This document shows positions 35,227 through 44,506 of a stretch of DNA of 64,000 nt, piece after piece (within the stretch, counting starts at the first letter, position 1; each line of letters starts with the position of its first letter). This DNA is from Phenylobacterium sp. (GTDB lineage Bacteria; Pseudomonadota; Alphaproteobacteria; Caulobacterales; Caulobacteraceae), in NCBI RefSeq assembly GCF_019636135.1, contig NZ_JAHBYD010000009.1, positions 1 to 64,000 of the forward strand, written 5' to 3'. The notes below the pieces were generated by a model. It saw nothing but the letters and a program-made list of their open reading frames with translations. It ran no database searches and had not been told where the DNA came from. The translations under genes and the position numbers were made by a program.

Positions 35227-35544
35227 TCACCCGCAGCGGACGTCCTGGATGAGGCCGGTCTTGGCGTCGAAGAAGAAGTTCAGGCGCTCGGGGCGGAAGT
35301 CCATGGTCATCGGGCAGGTGGTGCAGGCGACGCGCTGCCGGGCGGGATCCAGCGGGATCGGGATCTCGGTGCGCGGACGGCCGACCAGGTCCTGGTGCTC
35401 GCGCGCGCCGCAGGTGTCCGGGGGCGGCGGTGGGGGCGGCGCGGGCGCCAGAGCCAGTGGCGGCGGCGGCGGGGGTTCCGGCGGGGCCGGGGTCGAACAG
35501 CCCGCGAGGGCTATGAGCGTCACCGCCAGCGCAACCCGCCTCAT
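35227..35544 (-). CDS. Proline-rich lipoprotein with peptidase-inhibitor I78-like domain
   Basis: The 105-aa product has a lipoprotein signal (MRRVALAVTLIALAGC, lipobox LAGC, Cys16). A polyproline linker with runs of prolines follows (about 20-46). The small C-terminal domain (about 48-105) starts DTCGAREHQDLVGRP and ends MTMDFRPERLNFFFDAKTGLIQDVRCG, the pattern of the I78 inhibitor family. Three or four cysteines may form disulphides. It is probably anchored in the outer membrane or periplasm to inhibit a protease or stabilise the envelope. The ATG overlaps the holC stop (ATGA). The role is inferred from the family only. Confidence 0.78.
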   Translation of the reverse strand: MRRVALAVTLIALAGCSTPAPPEPPPPPPLALAPAPPPPPPPDTCGAREHQDLVGRPRTEIPIPLDPARQRVACTTCPMTMDFRPERLNFFFDAKTGLIQDVRCG

Positions 35545-36002
35545 GCCTGCTTCTCCCATCCGCGCGCCTGCTGCTTCCAGTACGAGACCGGGTGGCCCCT
35601 GGCCTTGGCCTCCCGGAACTGGGCGCGGGCGTTCTGCAACTGCCCGTCGTCCGCGCCGTCGAAGATCACGATGCAGCGCTGGTAGCCCGCCAGGTCGCCG
35701 GCCTCGGCGCCGTCGACGAGGAACAGCGCGTCGGCCGCGTTCGGGTTTTCCGTCCGCGTCGTGAGCAGGATCGGCTGGCGGGCGGCATTGGGCTCGTCGG
35801 CCGGCGCATGCGGCAGGAAGCTCTCGTCCCGGTAGCTCCAGAGCCAGCCGTCGAGGTGGTCTATGCGCTCCCGGGCCGACGAGCGCACGATGGCCTTCCA
35901 GCCGCGTTGCAGCGTCTTCTCCAGCAGTTCGGGCAGGGCCTGGTCGAGGCCGGTGCGCTCCAGGTGGTAGAACCAGACCTCGCAGGCGGCCGCGTCAGCC
36001 AT
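35541..36002 (-). CDS. holC: DNA polymerase III subunit chi
   Basis: Clamp-loader-associated subunit that links the replisome to SSB. The 153-aa product has the HolC family layout: VWFYHLERTGLDQALPELLEKTLQRGWKAIV (about 9-39), LDGWLWSYRDESFLPHA (about 49-65), QPILLTTRTENPNAADALFLVDGAE, and a C-terminal FREAKARGHPVSYWKQ. It overlaps the upstream hydrolase gene by 8 bases and the lipoprotein gene by 4 bases. Proximity to pepA is a common alphaproteobacterial arrangement. Confidence 0.93.
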   Translation of the reverse strand: MADAAACEVWFYHLERTGLDQALPELLEKTLQRGWKAIVRSSARERIDHLDGWLWSYRDESFLPHAPADEPNAARQPILLTTRTENPNAADALFLVDGAEAGDLAGYQRCIVIFDGADDGQLQNARAQFREAKARGHPVSYWKQQARGWEKQA

Positions 36003-36687
36003 TCGGGCCCTCCAGGCGCCCGGCGAGCGACAGGATGGCGCCGGCGACGGCTTCGGCGTGGGTCAGCATGGCCAGATGATGCAGCGGCAGGCGCACCACG
36101 GGCCAGCCCTTTCGGCCGGCGATCTGCGCTTCCTCGACATAGGCGCCGCTGAGCTGGAGGTAGGCGGTGGGCGTGTCGAGCTCCAGCTCGGGCGCGAGTT
36201 CCTCGAAGTAGCCGACCGGGATCGGCTCCAGCTCGGCAATCAGGTCCTCGCGCAGCGCCGGGTCGGGCAGCAGGCGTTCCAGCGCGCCCGGCGGCCACCA
36301 GCGGTCCCAGGACGGCAGCGCGCCGTCGACCGCGCCCGCCAGGAGCTGGCCCGCGAGGTTCGGCGGGGCGGTGTCGAACCACGACTGGCCGGGGTGCGGC
36401 AGGATCGCGTCGCAGAAGACGACGCCCGCGAGCGCGCCTTTGGCCAGGGCGGCCACCGACGGGATCAGGGCGCCGGCGCCGCTGTGGGCGACCACGATGG
36501 CCGGCCGGCCGCGGCCCAGGGTGGCGGCCATGCTGTTGGCGAGGGCGGCGTAGGCGTCGTCGCCGAGCGTCGAGAGCCGGGGCCACGCGGGCGCCTCGGC
36601 CTCGGCGCCCTTGTCGCGCAGGGCGTCGGCCACCCGCCGCCAGGACAGCGGGCCCAGCAGCGGGCTGTGCAGGAGGACGAGGCGCAT
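35995..36687 (-). CDS. Alpha/beta hydrolase fold protein
   Basis: The 230-aa protein starts MRLVLLHSPLLGPLSWRRVADAL (a HSP-type oxyanion region). The nucleophile elbow IVVAHSGAGAL holds a serine (about residue 83), and VVFCDAILPHPGQSWFD supplies the acid region. A C-terminal HHLAMLTHAEAVAGAIL includes candidate catalytic histidines. It is cytoplasmic. The substrate is unknown. It is encoded between pepA and holC, and its end overlaps holC by 8 bases. An upstream in-frame start 12 bases earlier is possible, but MRLVLLHSP fits the fold's first strand. Confidence 0.72.
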   Translation of the reverse strand: MRLVLLHSPLLGPLSWRRVADALRDKGAEAEAPAWPRLSTLGDDAYAALANSMAATLGRGRPAIVVAHSGAGALIPSVAALAKGALAGVVFCDAILPHPGQSWFDTAPPNLAGQLLAGAVDGALPSWDRWWPPGALERLLPDPALREDLIAELEPIPVGYFEELAPELELDTPTAYLQLSGAYVEEAQIAGRKGWPVVRLPLHHLAMLTHAEAVAGAILSLAGRLEGPNG

Positions 36688-36707
36688 ACTCAATTCCACC
36701 CCATCCG

Positions 36708-36835
36708 AACGTCATGGCCGGGCCTGTCCCGGCCATCCATGAACACCGATCGCGCCCGTGAACCGAGGCGGCGCCGTCCTGCCCTCCCACCGACGACGGT
36801 GTTCATGGGTCCCCGGGACAAGCCCGGGGATGACG
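36708..36835. repeat. Inverted repeat pair, family A
   Basis: Left arm AACGTCATGGCCGGGCCTGTC followed by CCGGCCATCCATGAACACCG. Right arm is its inverse, CGGTGTTCATGGGTCCCCGG followed by GACAAGCCCGGGGATGACG. A loop of about 50 bases separates them. The pair fills the gap between pepA and the downstream hydrolase gene of the same strand, so it may separate or tune the two transcripts. Confidence 0.85.
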
Positions 36836-36850
36836 ATGCTTGGGGGGCGG

Positions 36851-38293
36851 TCACCCCTCGTACTTGTCGCGCACCATGCGGTTGAGGAGCCGCACGCCGA
36901 AGCCGACGGCGCCGTCCGGGATGGTGGGGACGGACGAGGGCTTCTTCCAGGCGGTCGAGGCGATGTCGAGGTGCGCCCAGGGCACGTTGTTCACGTAGCG
37001 CTGGAGGAAGAGCGCGGCGGTGATCGAGCCGCCGGGGCGGCCGCCGGTGTTCTTCATGTCGGCGATCATGGAGTCGATCTGCCTGTTGTAGGCCTCGGGC
37101 AGCGGCATGCGCCACAGGCCCTCGTCCTCGGCCTTGCCGGCCGCGAGGAGGTTGGCGGCCAGCTCCTCGTTGTTGGAATAACAGCCGGCGTAGTCGTTCC
37201 CGAGCGCGATGATGATGGCGCCGGTCAGCGTCGCCAGGTCGACCATGACCTTCGGCCTGAAGCGGTCCTGGCAGTACCAGAGGGCGTCGGCCAGCACGAG
37301 GCGGCCCTCGGCGTCGGTGTTCACCACCTCGATGGTCTGGCCGGACATGGAGGTCAGCACGTCGCCGGGGCGGTAGCTGTTCCCGTCGGGCATGTTCTCG
37401 ACCAGGCCCAGGATGCCGACGGCGTTGACCCTGGCCTTGCGGCCGGCGAGCGCATGCATGACGCCGGCCACCGCACCGGCGCCGCCCATGTCCCACTTCA
37501 TGTCCTCCATGTTCTCGGCGGGCTTGATCGAGATGCCGCCGGTGTCGAAGCAGACGCCCTTGCCGACGAAGGCGACCGGCTGGGCGGACCTGTCGGCCGC
37601 GCCTGTCCACTTCATCACCACGAGCCGGCTTTCGCGGATGCTCCCCTGCCCCACGGCCAGCAGCGAGCCCATGCCGAGCTTCGCCATCTCGGCCTCGCCC
37701 AGCACCTCGACCTCCAGGCCGATGTCCTCCAGCTCCTTCACGCGGGCCGCGAACTCGGCCGGGAAGAGGACGTTCGGCGGCTCGGAGACGAGGTCGCGGG
37801 TGAAGCTGATGGCGTCGGCCAGGGCGGCGAAGTCGGCGAAGCCCGCGAGGGTCGCATCGGGGCTCTCCGCGACCACCTCGGTGCGGGCGATCGAGGGCTT
37901 CTTCTCGGCCGGCTCCCTGGTCCGGTACTTGTCGAAGCGGTAGCTGGCGAGGCGCACGCCGAAGGCGGCGTTGGCGGCGAAGGCGCCGGCGCCTTCCACC
38001 CGCAGCGTCTCCAGGCCCGAGGCCTTCACGGCGTTGTAGCCGGCGGCGGCGGCGTTCTCGGCCGCGGCGGCGTCGAAGGCGTCCTTCTTGCCCGCGCCCA
38101 CCAGGACGAGGCGGGCGGCGTCCACGCCCTGCGGCGCCAGGATGTCGAGCGTCTGGCCCTTGCCGCCGGTGAAGCGGCTGGCGGCCACGGCCTGGCCGAT
38201 CGCGCCCGACTGCGTCTCGCCCTCGAAGACGATGCGGGCCACCGCGGACTTGGCGGGAACAGCGGCGCCGGCCGCGACGAACTGGATATCCAT
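36851..38293 (-). CDS. pepA: Leucyl aminopeptidase (M17)
   Basis: Cytoplasmic di-metal aminopeptidase releasing N-terminal residues. The 480-aa product has the M17 catalytic domain with metal ligands in VAFVGKGVCFDTGGISIKPAENMEDMKWDMGGAGAV and the family signature NTDAEGRLVLADALWY. The ends KTGRPGG-like NTGGRPGGSITAALFLQRYV and the C-terminal WAHLDIASTAWKK are typical. The N-terminal macro-like domain is present (1-165). The ATG at 38293 is divergent from lptF with 137 bases between. Confidence 0.95.
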   Translation of the reverse strand: MDIQFVAAGAAVPAKSAVARIVFEGETQSGAIGQAVAASRFTGGKGQTLDILAPQGVDAARLVLVGAGKKDAFDAAAAENAAAAGYNAVKASGLETLRVEGAGAFAANAAFGVRLASYRFDKYRTREPAEKKPSIARTEVVAESPDATLAGFADFAALADAISFTRDLVSEPPNVLFPAEFAARVKELEDIGLEVEVLGEAEMAKLGMGSLLAVGQGSIRESRLVVMKWTGAADRSAQPVAFVGKGVCFDTGGISIKPAENMEDMKWDMGGAGAVAGVMHALAGRKARVNAVGILGLVENMPDGNSYRPGDVLTSMSGQTIEVVNTDAEGRLVLADALWYCQDRFRPKVMVDLATLTGAIIIALGNDYAGCYSNNEELAANLLAAGKAEDEGLWRMPLPEAYNRQIDSMIADMKNTGGRPGGSITAALFLQRYVNNVPWAHLDIASTAWKKPSSVPTIPDGAVGFGVRLLNRMVRDKYEG

Positions 38294-38430
38294 GTCTCTT
38301 CTCGCGAGGTGTTCTTGTCAGGTGTTCGGGGCGCGCCCACGTCAGGTTGTGTGGCGGAGCGACGCATGGTTTAGAACAGGTCCGCCGCCGGGGCGCATCT
38401 AAATCTCCGGGCTACTCGATTTTCAAAAGA

Positions 38431-39567
38431 ATGCGCCTGATCGACCGCTACCTCCTTCGCCAGCTCACGGGGCCGGTGGTCCTGGCCACCCTGGCGCTGA
38501 CGTCGGTCGCGTTGCTCTCGCAGAGCCTGGCGGGCCTGGACCTGATCGTGAACCAGCGCCAGAGCGCGCTCGTGTTCCTGAAGGTGACGCTGCTGTACAT
38601 GCCGCAGCTCATCAACCTGATCCTGCCGATCGCGGTGTTCGTGGCCGCGCTGGTGGCGCTGAACCGGCTGCACACCGAGCAGGAGATCGTGGTCTGCTTC
38701 GCCGGCGGGATGAGCCGCTGGCGGGTGATCAGCCCGGCGATGCGGCTGGCGGCCACGGTGGCGTTCCTGGCGCTCTTGATGAACGTCTTCGTGCAGCCGG
38801 CCTCGTTCCGGGCCCTGCGCGAGGAGCTGTTCCTGGTTCGCACGGACCTGGCCGCCACCCTGGTGCGCGAGGGCGAGTTCACCGAGCCCGCGCCCGGCCT
38901 CACCGTCTACGCCCAGAACGTCGACGGGCAGGGCAACCTGCGCAACCTCTTCATCCACCAGGTGAAGCCGGACGGGTCGACCAGCACCTACACCGCCGAG
39001 CAGGGCCGCGTCGGCCGCGCCCAGGGCCGGCCGGTGCTGTTCATGAGGAACGGCTCGAACCAGGAGCTGTCGAGCCGCAGCGTGCTCAACTACCTGACCT
39101 TCGACGAGTACATCTTCGACCTGGAGCCGCTGGCCCGCTCGGACGAGCTCATCCACTTCAAGCCGTCGGACCGGTACCTGCACGAGCTGTTCTTCCCCGA
39201 CCTCCAGCAGGACTGGGAGCGGCGCAACCGCCTGGACCTGCTGGCCGAGGGCAACGCGCGCATCGCCTCGCCGCTCTACAACATCGCCTTCATGGCGCTG
39301 GCGCTGAACGCCATCATCGGCGGCGGCTTCTCGCGCCTCGGCTACGGGCGGCGGATCGTGACGATGGGCGCGATCGCGGCCGCGGTGCGCCTGATCGGCT
39401 TCCAGGTGCAGGCGGCCTGCGAGGAGAACGCCTGGCTCAACATCCTGCAGTACCTCGTGCCGATCGCCGCGACCTGGGCGGCGCTGGCGCAGATCTTCCG
39501 CCAGAAGGTCAACCGCTACATCGACATCACCAGGACCTCGCTGGGCCTCACCGAGGCGCGCGCATGA
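38431..39567 (+). CDS. lptF: LPS export ABC permease LptF
   Basis: Inner-membrane permease of the LptB2FGC lipopolysaccharide transporter. The 378-aa product has an N-terminal helix after MRLIDRYLLRQLTGPVVL and a second helix pair (about 48-115) enclosing RLHTEQEIVVCFAGGMSRW, the coupling-helix region. A periplasmic beta-jellyroll domain (about 125-260) and three C-terminal helices follow. The ATG at 38431 gives the canonical start; an upstream extension to 38347 was rejected. The next gene, lptG, overlaps by 4 bases. It is the first gene of the outer-membrane biogenesis operon. Confidence 0.93.
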   Translation: MRLIDRYLLRQLTGPVVLATLALTSVALLSQSLAGLDLIVNQRQSALVFLKVTLLYMPQLINLILPIAVFVAALVALNRLHTEQEIVVCFAGGMSRWRVISPAMRLAATVAFLALLMNVFVQPASFRALREELFLVRTDLAATLVREGEFTEPAPGLTVYAQNVDGQGNLRNLFIHQVKPDGSTSTYTAEQGRVGRAQGRPVLFMRNGSNQELSSRSVLNYLTFDEYIFDLEPLARSDELIHFKPSDRYLHELFFPDLQQDWERRNRLDLLAEGNARIASPLYNIAFMALALNAIIGGGFSRLGYGRRIVTMGAIAAAVRLIGFQVQAACEENAWLNILQYLVPIAATWAALAQIFRQKVNRYIDITRTSLGLTEARA

Positions 39568-40661
39568 CCGGCCGGATCGAGCGCTATGTATTGAGCTACA
39601 TGCTGCTGGGGGTGATCGGCGCGCTGGCGATCATCTCGTCGGTGATCCTCCTGATCCAGTTCGTGGAGCTGACCAGCCAGGTGGGCACGCGGGCCGACGT
39701 CGGCGCCGACCAGATCTTCGAGCTGACGCTGCTGCGCGTCCCGTCGATCATCCAGATCCTCCTGCCGTTCTGCTTCCTGTTCGGCGGCATCGGGGCGTTC
39801 GTGGCGCTGAACCGGCGCAGCGAGCTGGTGGCGATGCGGGCGGCGGGCGTCTCGGCCTGGCGGTTCATCCTGCCGTCGGCGGCCGGGGCGTTCGTGCTGG
39901 GGCTGCTGGCCGTGGGCGGGCTCAACCCGCTGTCGGCGGCGCTGAACGCACAGTTCGAGCTGCAGCGCGCGCGGCTGATGGAGAACTACCTGGGCGACCG
40001 GCCCAAGGACATCTGGCTGCGCCAGGGCGACGAGAAGACCCAGATCGTCATCCACGCCCGCGACCGCGACGTGAAACGCGGCACGGTCACGCTGAAGGGC
40101 GTGTCGCTGTTCATCTACGAGAAGAACGCGCGCGGGCAGCCGGAATTCCGCCGCCGGCTGGAGGCGGGCGAGGCGACGCTGCAGCCCGGCTACTGGCGGC
40201 TGAAGAACGTGCGCGAGGCGACGGCGGGCGATTCGTCGATCCGGTCGGACACGCTCTCGATCCGCTCGACGCTGGACGAGGAGGCCGCGATGGAGCGGCT
40301 GGCCTCGCCCGAGGCGATCGCGTTCTGGCGCCTGCCCAGGGCGATCCAGCTCACCGAGCAGGCGGGCTTCTCGGCCAACGGCTACCGGCTGCGGTTCCAG
40401 CAACTGCTGGCGACCCCCCTGCTCTTCGCCGCCATGTCGATCCTGGCCGCCGCCTTCTCGCTGCGGCTCGCGCGCCTGGGGGGCCTCGCGGGGCTGGCGG
40501 GGGCGGGCGTGGCGCTGGGCTTCATCATGTTCTTCTTCAACCAGTTCGCCGGCGCGCTGGCCAAGGCCGACATCATTCCGCTGTTCGCCGCGGCCTGGGC
40601 GCCCGCGGTCGTCGCGCTGCTCGCCGGGGTGACCCTGCTTTGCTACACCGAAGACGGTTGA
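39564..40661 (+). CDS. lptG: LPS export ABC permease LptG
   Basis: Second permease of the LPS transporter, 365 aa. It shares with LptF the six-helix layout and a periplasmic jellyroll domain (about 130-265). Its coupling-helix motif is LNRRSELVAMRAAGVSAWRF (about 86-105), which differs from LptF in the usual G-type way, and the C-terminal helices read FFNQFAGALAKADIIP. Its ATG overlaps the lptF stop by 4 bases. lptD follows 80 bases later. Confidence 0.93.
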   Translation: MTGRIERYVLSYMLLGVIGALAIISSVILLIQFVELTSQVGTRADVGADQIFELTLLRVPSIIQILLPFCFLFGGIGAFVALNRRSELVAMRAAGVSAWRFILPSAAGAFVLGLLAVGGLNPLSAALNAQFELQRARLMENYLGDRPKDIWLRQGDEKTQIVIHARDRDVKRGTVTLKGVSLFIYEKNARGQPEFRRRLEAGEATLQPGYWRLKNVREATAGDSSIRSDTLSIRSTLDEEAAMERLASPEAIAFWRLPRAIQLTEQAGFSANGYRLRFQQLLATPLLFAAMSILAAAFSLRLARLGGLAGLAGAGVALGFIMFFFNQFAGALAKADIIPLFAAAWAPAVVALLAGVTLLCYTEDG

Positions 40662-40741
40662 ATCGTTTGGCCGCGGGGCTATGCATCGCGGGGCCGGCAA
40701 CAAATAGACACACCGGGCGGCGCTTTGGGGATCGAGGGTTG

Positions 40742-43105
40742 ATGGTACGTCGGCGTACGGCGCGATCGGCAGGCAAGCGCGCCCTATTGGCGAGCGCCGC
40801 GGTCGCCCTCCTGTGGACCTGCGGCGCGCACGCCCAGGCCCCGCAGACGGCTGCTCCCCGCGCTCCGGGCCCCCGTGCTCCGGGCCCCAGCGCCGACGGG
40901 CTCCAGAAAGACGAGATGTACATGGAGGCCGACGAGGTCGTCCGTGAGGACGACAAGGGCCTGACGACCGCCAACGGCAACATCGAGGTGCGCTACAACG
41001 GCCGCACGCTGCGCGCCGACAAGCTGACCTACGACGACAAGAGCGGCATCATCCGCGGCTACGGCCACGTCGTCATCGTCGAGACCGACGGGTCGACCGA
41101 ATACGCCGACGAGATCGTGCTGGACGACGAGATGAAGGCCGGCGTGGCGCTGGGCTTCTCGGCGCGCCTGCAGGAGAACGTGAAGATCGCGGCGGCCAGC
41201 GCCGCCAAGCGCAACGAGAACATCCAGGAACTCAACAAGGCGATCTACACGCCCTGCGAGATCTGCGCGAAGGACGGCAGCCCGAAGACGCCGACCTGGT
41301 CGATCGCGGCCGATCGGGTGGTGCGCGACAAGAAGCGGCGGATCGTCTACTACCGCAACGCCCGGTTCAGGCTGTTCGGCGTCTCGACGATCTACCTGCC
41401 GCTGTTCTGGCACGCCGATCCGGACGCCGAGCGGACCTCGGGCTTCCTGGTGCCCAAGGCCTCGGTCTCCGACCGCCGCGGCGTGTCGTACGAGCAGCCC
41501 TACTACTGGGTGATCTCGCCTTCGACCGACCTGACGATCAGCCCGCAGATCAACTCGAAGATCGCGCCGTTCCTGAACGGCCAGGTGCGCAAGCGCTTCT
41601 ACTCCGGCGATGTCGACATGCGGTTCGGCTACACCCACGCCCGCGACTTCGACGGCAAGGGCAACGAGCTGCGCGGCACCTCGACCGACCGCAGCTACGT
41701 CCTGGGCCGCGGCGCGTTCCAGATCGACGAGAAGTGGCTGTGGGGCTTCACGGCCGAGCGCACCTCGGACGACCTGATCTTCGACAAGTACGAGGTGGGC
41801 AAGGTCTACACGGGCGCGGCCCGCGGGCTCTACGTGGCCGACGACCGGCGGCTGATCAGCCAGCTCTACACGATCCGCCAGGACCAGAGGTCGTACTTCT
41901 CGGTCGCGGCCATGAGCATCCAGGGCCTGCGCCCGGGCGCGATCGACCCGCTGACCGGCTTCGCCTCGGGCGAGAACGACCGCGTCTTCCCGGTGATCGG
42001 CCCGCTGGTCGAGGGCCACTACGAGCCGGTGCAGACCGTGGCGGGCGGCCGCCTGCGCGTCCACACCAGCGCCGTGGTGCTGAGCCGCGAGCAATCGCAG
42101 ACCGACCTCACCCAGCGCCTGCCCGGCCTGGACAGCGCCCGCATCACCGGCGAGGTCGACTGGCGCCGCTCGTTCACCGCGGCCAACGGCATGCGCTTCT
42201 CGCCGTTCCTGACCGCGCGCGCCGACGCCTACCGCATCCAGGACATCCTGACCGGCGTGGGCTCCAGCACCCGCAAGGACGAGATGACCCGCGGCCTGGC
42301 CACCGCCGGCGTCGACTTCAGCTATCCGTTCTTCAAGCGCACCGGGGACGCCACGATCATCCTGGAGCCGGTGGCCCAGCTCGCCGCCTCGCCCAACGCC
42401 AAGCAGGTGGTGATCGGACGCACCGCCGCCGGCGCGCCGGTCTACCTGAACGAGGATTCCATCGCCTTCGAGCTCGACGAGAGCACGCTGTTCCGCTCGA
42501 ACAAGTTCCCCGGCTACGACCTCTACGAGGACGGCGTGCGCCTCAACGTCGCCGGCCGCGCGACGGTGATGTGGGACGACGGGCGGCGCGCGAACTTCCT
42601 GCTGGGCCGCAGCTTCCGCGCCGAGCAGAACGACGTCTTCACCGCCCGCTCGGGCCTGCGCTCCAAGGCGTCGGACTGGGTCGTGGCCGCCAACGCCCAG
42701 CCGATCCGCGGCCTCAGCGTGTTCGCCCGCGCGCGCCTCGACAACGACACGCTCGACATCCACCGCCTGGAAGCGGGCCTGAACGCCTCGAACAAGCATG
42801 GCTCGGGCTTCGTCCGCTACCTGACCGACGATTTCGACATCAACGGCACGAAGCGCGAGAACCTGGACCTCGGCGGCGAGGTCTACCTCGCCAGGAACTA
42901 CGGCGTCAGCTTCTTCGGCAGCCGCGACCTGAAGCAGGATAGCTGGGTCGTCCGCGACCTGGGCGTGTTCTATCGGGACGACTGCCTGCGGGTGGATGTG
43001 ATCTATCGCCGCGAAGACACGATCATCGGCCGTCTGCTACCGAGCGAGTCGGTCTCCGTGCGCCTAACGCTCGCCACATTGGGCGGGTCATTCAATGGCA
43101 GGTAA
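40742..43105 (+). CDS. lptD: LPS-assembly protein LptD
   Basis: Outer-membrane beta-barrel that inserts LPS into the outer leaflet. The 787-aa product has a signal peptide (about 1-31, ending AHA-Q). A periplasmic OstA/beta-jellyroll domain follows (about 60-190, with VREDDKGLTTANGNIEVRYNG and LRADKLTYDDKSGIIRGYGHVVIVE). The rest is an LptD barrel domain with aromatic-ended strands. Paired cysteines (CEICAKD near 178) may form the disulphides needed for assembly. The ATG at 40742 was chosen over an upstream TTG-type extension. It lies downstream of lptFG, as expected. Confidence 0.93.
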   Translation: MVRRRTARSAGKRALLASAAVALLWTCGAHAQAPQTAAPRAPGPRAPGPSADGLQKDEMYMEADEVVREDDKGLTTANGNIEVRYNGRTLRADKLTYDDKSGIIRGYGHVVIVETDGSTEYADEIVLDDEMKAGVALGFSARLQENVKIAAASAAKRNENIQELNKAIYTPCEICAKDGSPKTPTWSIAADRVVRDKKRRIVYYRNARFRLFGVSTIYLPLFWHADPDAERTSGFLVPKASVSDRRGVSYEQPYYWVISPSTDLTISPQINSKIAPFLNGQVRKRFYSGDVDMRFGYTHARDFDGKGNELRGTSTDRSYVLGRGAFQIDEKWLWGFTAERTSDDLIFDKYEVGKVYTGAARGLYVADDRRLISQLYTIRQDQRSYFSVAAMSIQGLRPGAIDPLTGFASGENDRVFPVIGPLVEGHYEPVQTVAGGRLRVHTSAVVLSREQSQTDLTQRLPGLDSARITGEVDWRRSFTAANGMRFSPFLTARADAYRIQDILTGVGSSTRKDEMTRGLATAGVDFSYPFFKRTGDATIILEPVAQLAASPNAKQVVIGRTAAGAPVYLNEDSIAFELDESTLFRSNKFPGYDLYEDGVRLNVAGRATVMWDDGRRANFLLGRSFRAEQNDVFTARSGLRSKASDWVVAANAQPIRGLSVFARARLDNDTLDIHRLEAGLNASNKHGSGFVRYLTDDFDINGTKRENLDLGGEVYLARNYGVSFFGSRDLKQDSWVVRDLGVFYRDDCLRVDVIYRREDTIIGRLLPSESVSVRLTLATLGGSFNGR

Positions 43106-43150
43106 TATGGGGACCCGTGCGTGGTCCTACGAAGGAAGAGACTCTCGTCC

Positions 43151-44506
43151 ATGATGCGTTATCTGACGGGCTCGACGGCGCGGAACACAGCGCTCGCCTG
43201 CGCGCTCGCCGTTCTGGCTGCGGTTCCGGCCGGGGCGCAGCAGCCCGGGGGGCCCGCGGGCGCCGCGCCGCCGGAAGGGACGCGCCTGCCGTCCGCGCCG
43301 CCGCCGACGGGCCTCTCCGAATCGGTCGCCGCCGTCGTGAACGACGACATCATCTCGACCTACGACCTGGCGCAGCGCATGCGCCTGCTGATCGCCACGT
43401 CCGGCATCCAGCCCACCCAGGAGAACCTGCCCCAGTTCCAGCACGAGGCGCTGGTCTCGCTGGTCGACGAGCGCCTGCAGTTCCAGGAGCTGCGCCGCGT
43501 CGAGCGGGAGCAGAAGATCGACATCCTCGCCGACGAGGACGAGGTGAACGAAGAGATCGACGGCATGGCGGAGGGCAACAACATGAGCCGCCAGCAGTTC
43601 CTGGGCTACCTCACGTCGCGCGGGATCAATGCCGACACGCTGAAGCAGCAGATCCGCGCCAACATAAGCTGGAGCCGCTGGATCCAGGGCCGCTATGGCT
43701 CGCGCCTGCGGGTCGGCGACGACCAGATCGCGGCGACCCAGGCGCTGCTCGCCGCCCAGGCCTCCAAGCCGCAGTACAACATCGCCGAGGTGCTGATCGA
43801 CGCGAACCGCGTGGGCGGCATGCAGCAGGCCATGGCCGGCGCGCAGCAACTGGTCTCGCAGATGCAGCAGGGCGCGCCCTTCCCGGCCGTCGCGCGCCAG
43901 TTCTCGTCGCTGCCCACCGCGGCCACGGGCGGCGACGCCGGCTGGGTGAGCCCCGGCGAGGTGCCGGCCGAGGTGGCCGGCGTACTGGAGCAGATGCGCC
44001 CGGGCCAGCTCTCGCAGCCGATCGCGGTCAAGGACGGCGTCTACATCCTCTACCTGAAGGACAAGCGCGCCGGCGGGACCTCGACCCTGGTCAGCCTGAA
44101 GCAGGCGGCGGCGCCGCTGCCGCAGGGCGCGAGCGCGGAGGACGAGGCGGCGGCGCGGACGAAGCTGATGGCGCTGAAGCCGCAGATCAAGGACTGCGCC
44201 ACCCTCGAGGCCACGGCCGGCAAGGTCCAGGGCGTGGTGGCCGGCGACCTCGGCGAGGCCGAAGTCAGCGATCTGGCCCCGCAGTTCCGCGAAGCGGCCG
44301 AGAAGCTGCAGGTGGGCGAGATCTCCGATCCGATCCGAACGACGGCGGGCCTGCACCTGGTGGCGGTCTGCGGCCGCCGCAACGCCAGCGGCGGGCAGAT
44401 GGACAAGGACCAGATCGAGCGTCGCCTCCGTGGCCAGCAGCTCAGCATGATCGCGCGGCGCTACATGCGCGACCTGCGCAACTCGGCGACCATCGAGCAG
44501 AAGTGA
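43151..44506 (+). CDS. surA: Periplasmic peptidyl-prolyl isomerase / OMP chaperone SurA
   Basis: Chaperone for outer-membrane proteins, acting on partners such as LptD. The 451-aa product has a signal peptide (cleavage near AGA-Q) and a proline/glycine-rich linker. The SurA_N helical domain follows (about 55-175; VAAVVNDDIISTYDLAQRMRLL). A parvulin PpiC domain comes next (about 205-300, with YNIAEVLI, VARQFSSLPTAATGGDAGWVSPGEVP and LSQPIAVKDGVYILYL), then a second C-terminal parvulin-like region. The ATG at 43151 follows GAAGGAAGAG. Its stop overlaps the GTG of pdxA. Confidence 0.92.
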   Translation: MMRYLTGSTARNTALACALAVLAAVPAGAQQPGGPAGAAPPEGTRLPSAPPPTGLSESVAAVVNDDIISTYDLAQRMRLLIATSGIQPTQENLPQFQHEALVSLVDERLQFQELRRVEREQKIDILADEDEVNEEIDGMAEGNNMSRQQFLGYLTSRGINADTLKQQIRANISWSRWIQGRYGSRLRVGDDQIAATQALLAAQASKPQYNIAEVLIDANRVGGMQQAMAGAQQLVSQMQQGAPFPAVARQFSSLPTAATGGDAGWVSPGEVPAEVAGVLEQMRPGQLSQPIAVKDGVYILYLKDKRAGGTSTLVSLKQAAAPLPQGASAEDEAAARTKLMALKPQIKDCATLEATAGKVQGVVAGDLGEAEVSDLAPQFREAAEKLQVGEISDPIRTTAGLHLVAVCGRRNASGGQMDKDQIERRLRGQQLSMIARRYMRDLRNSATIEQK

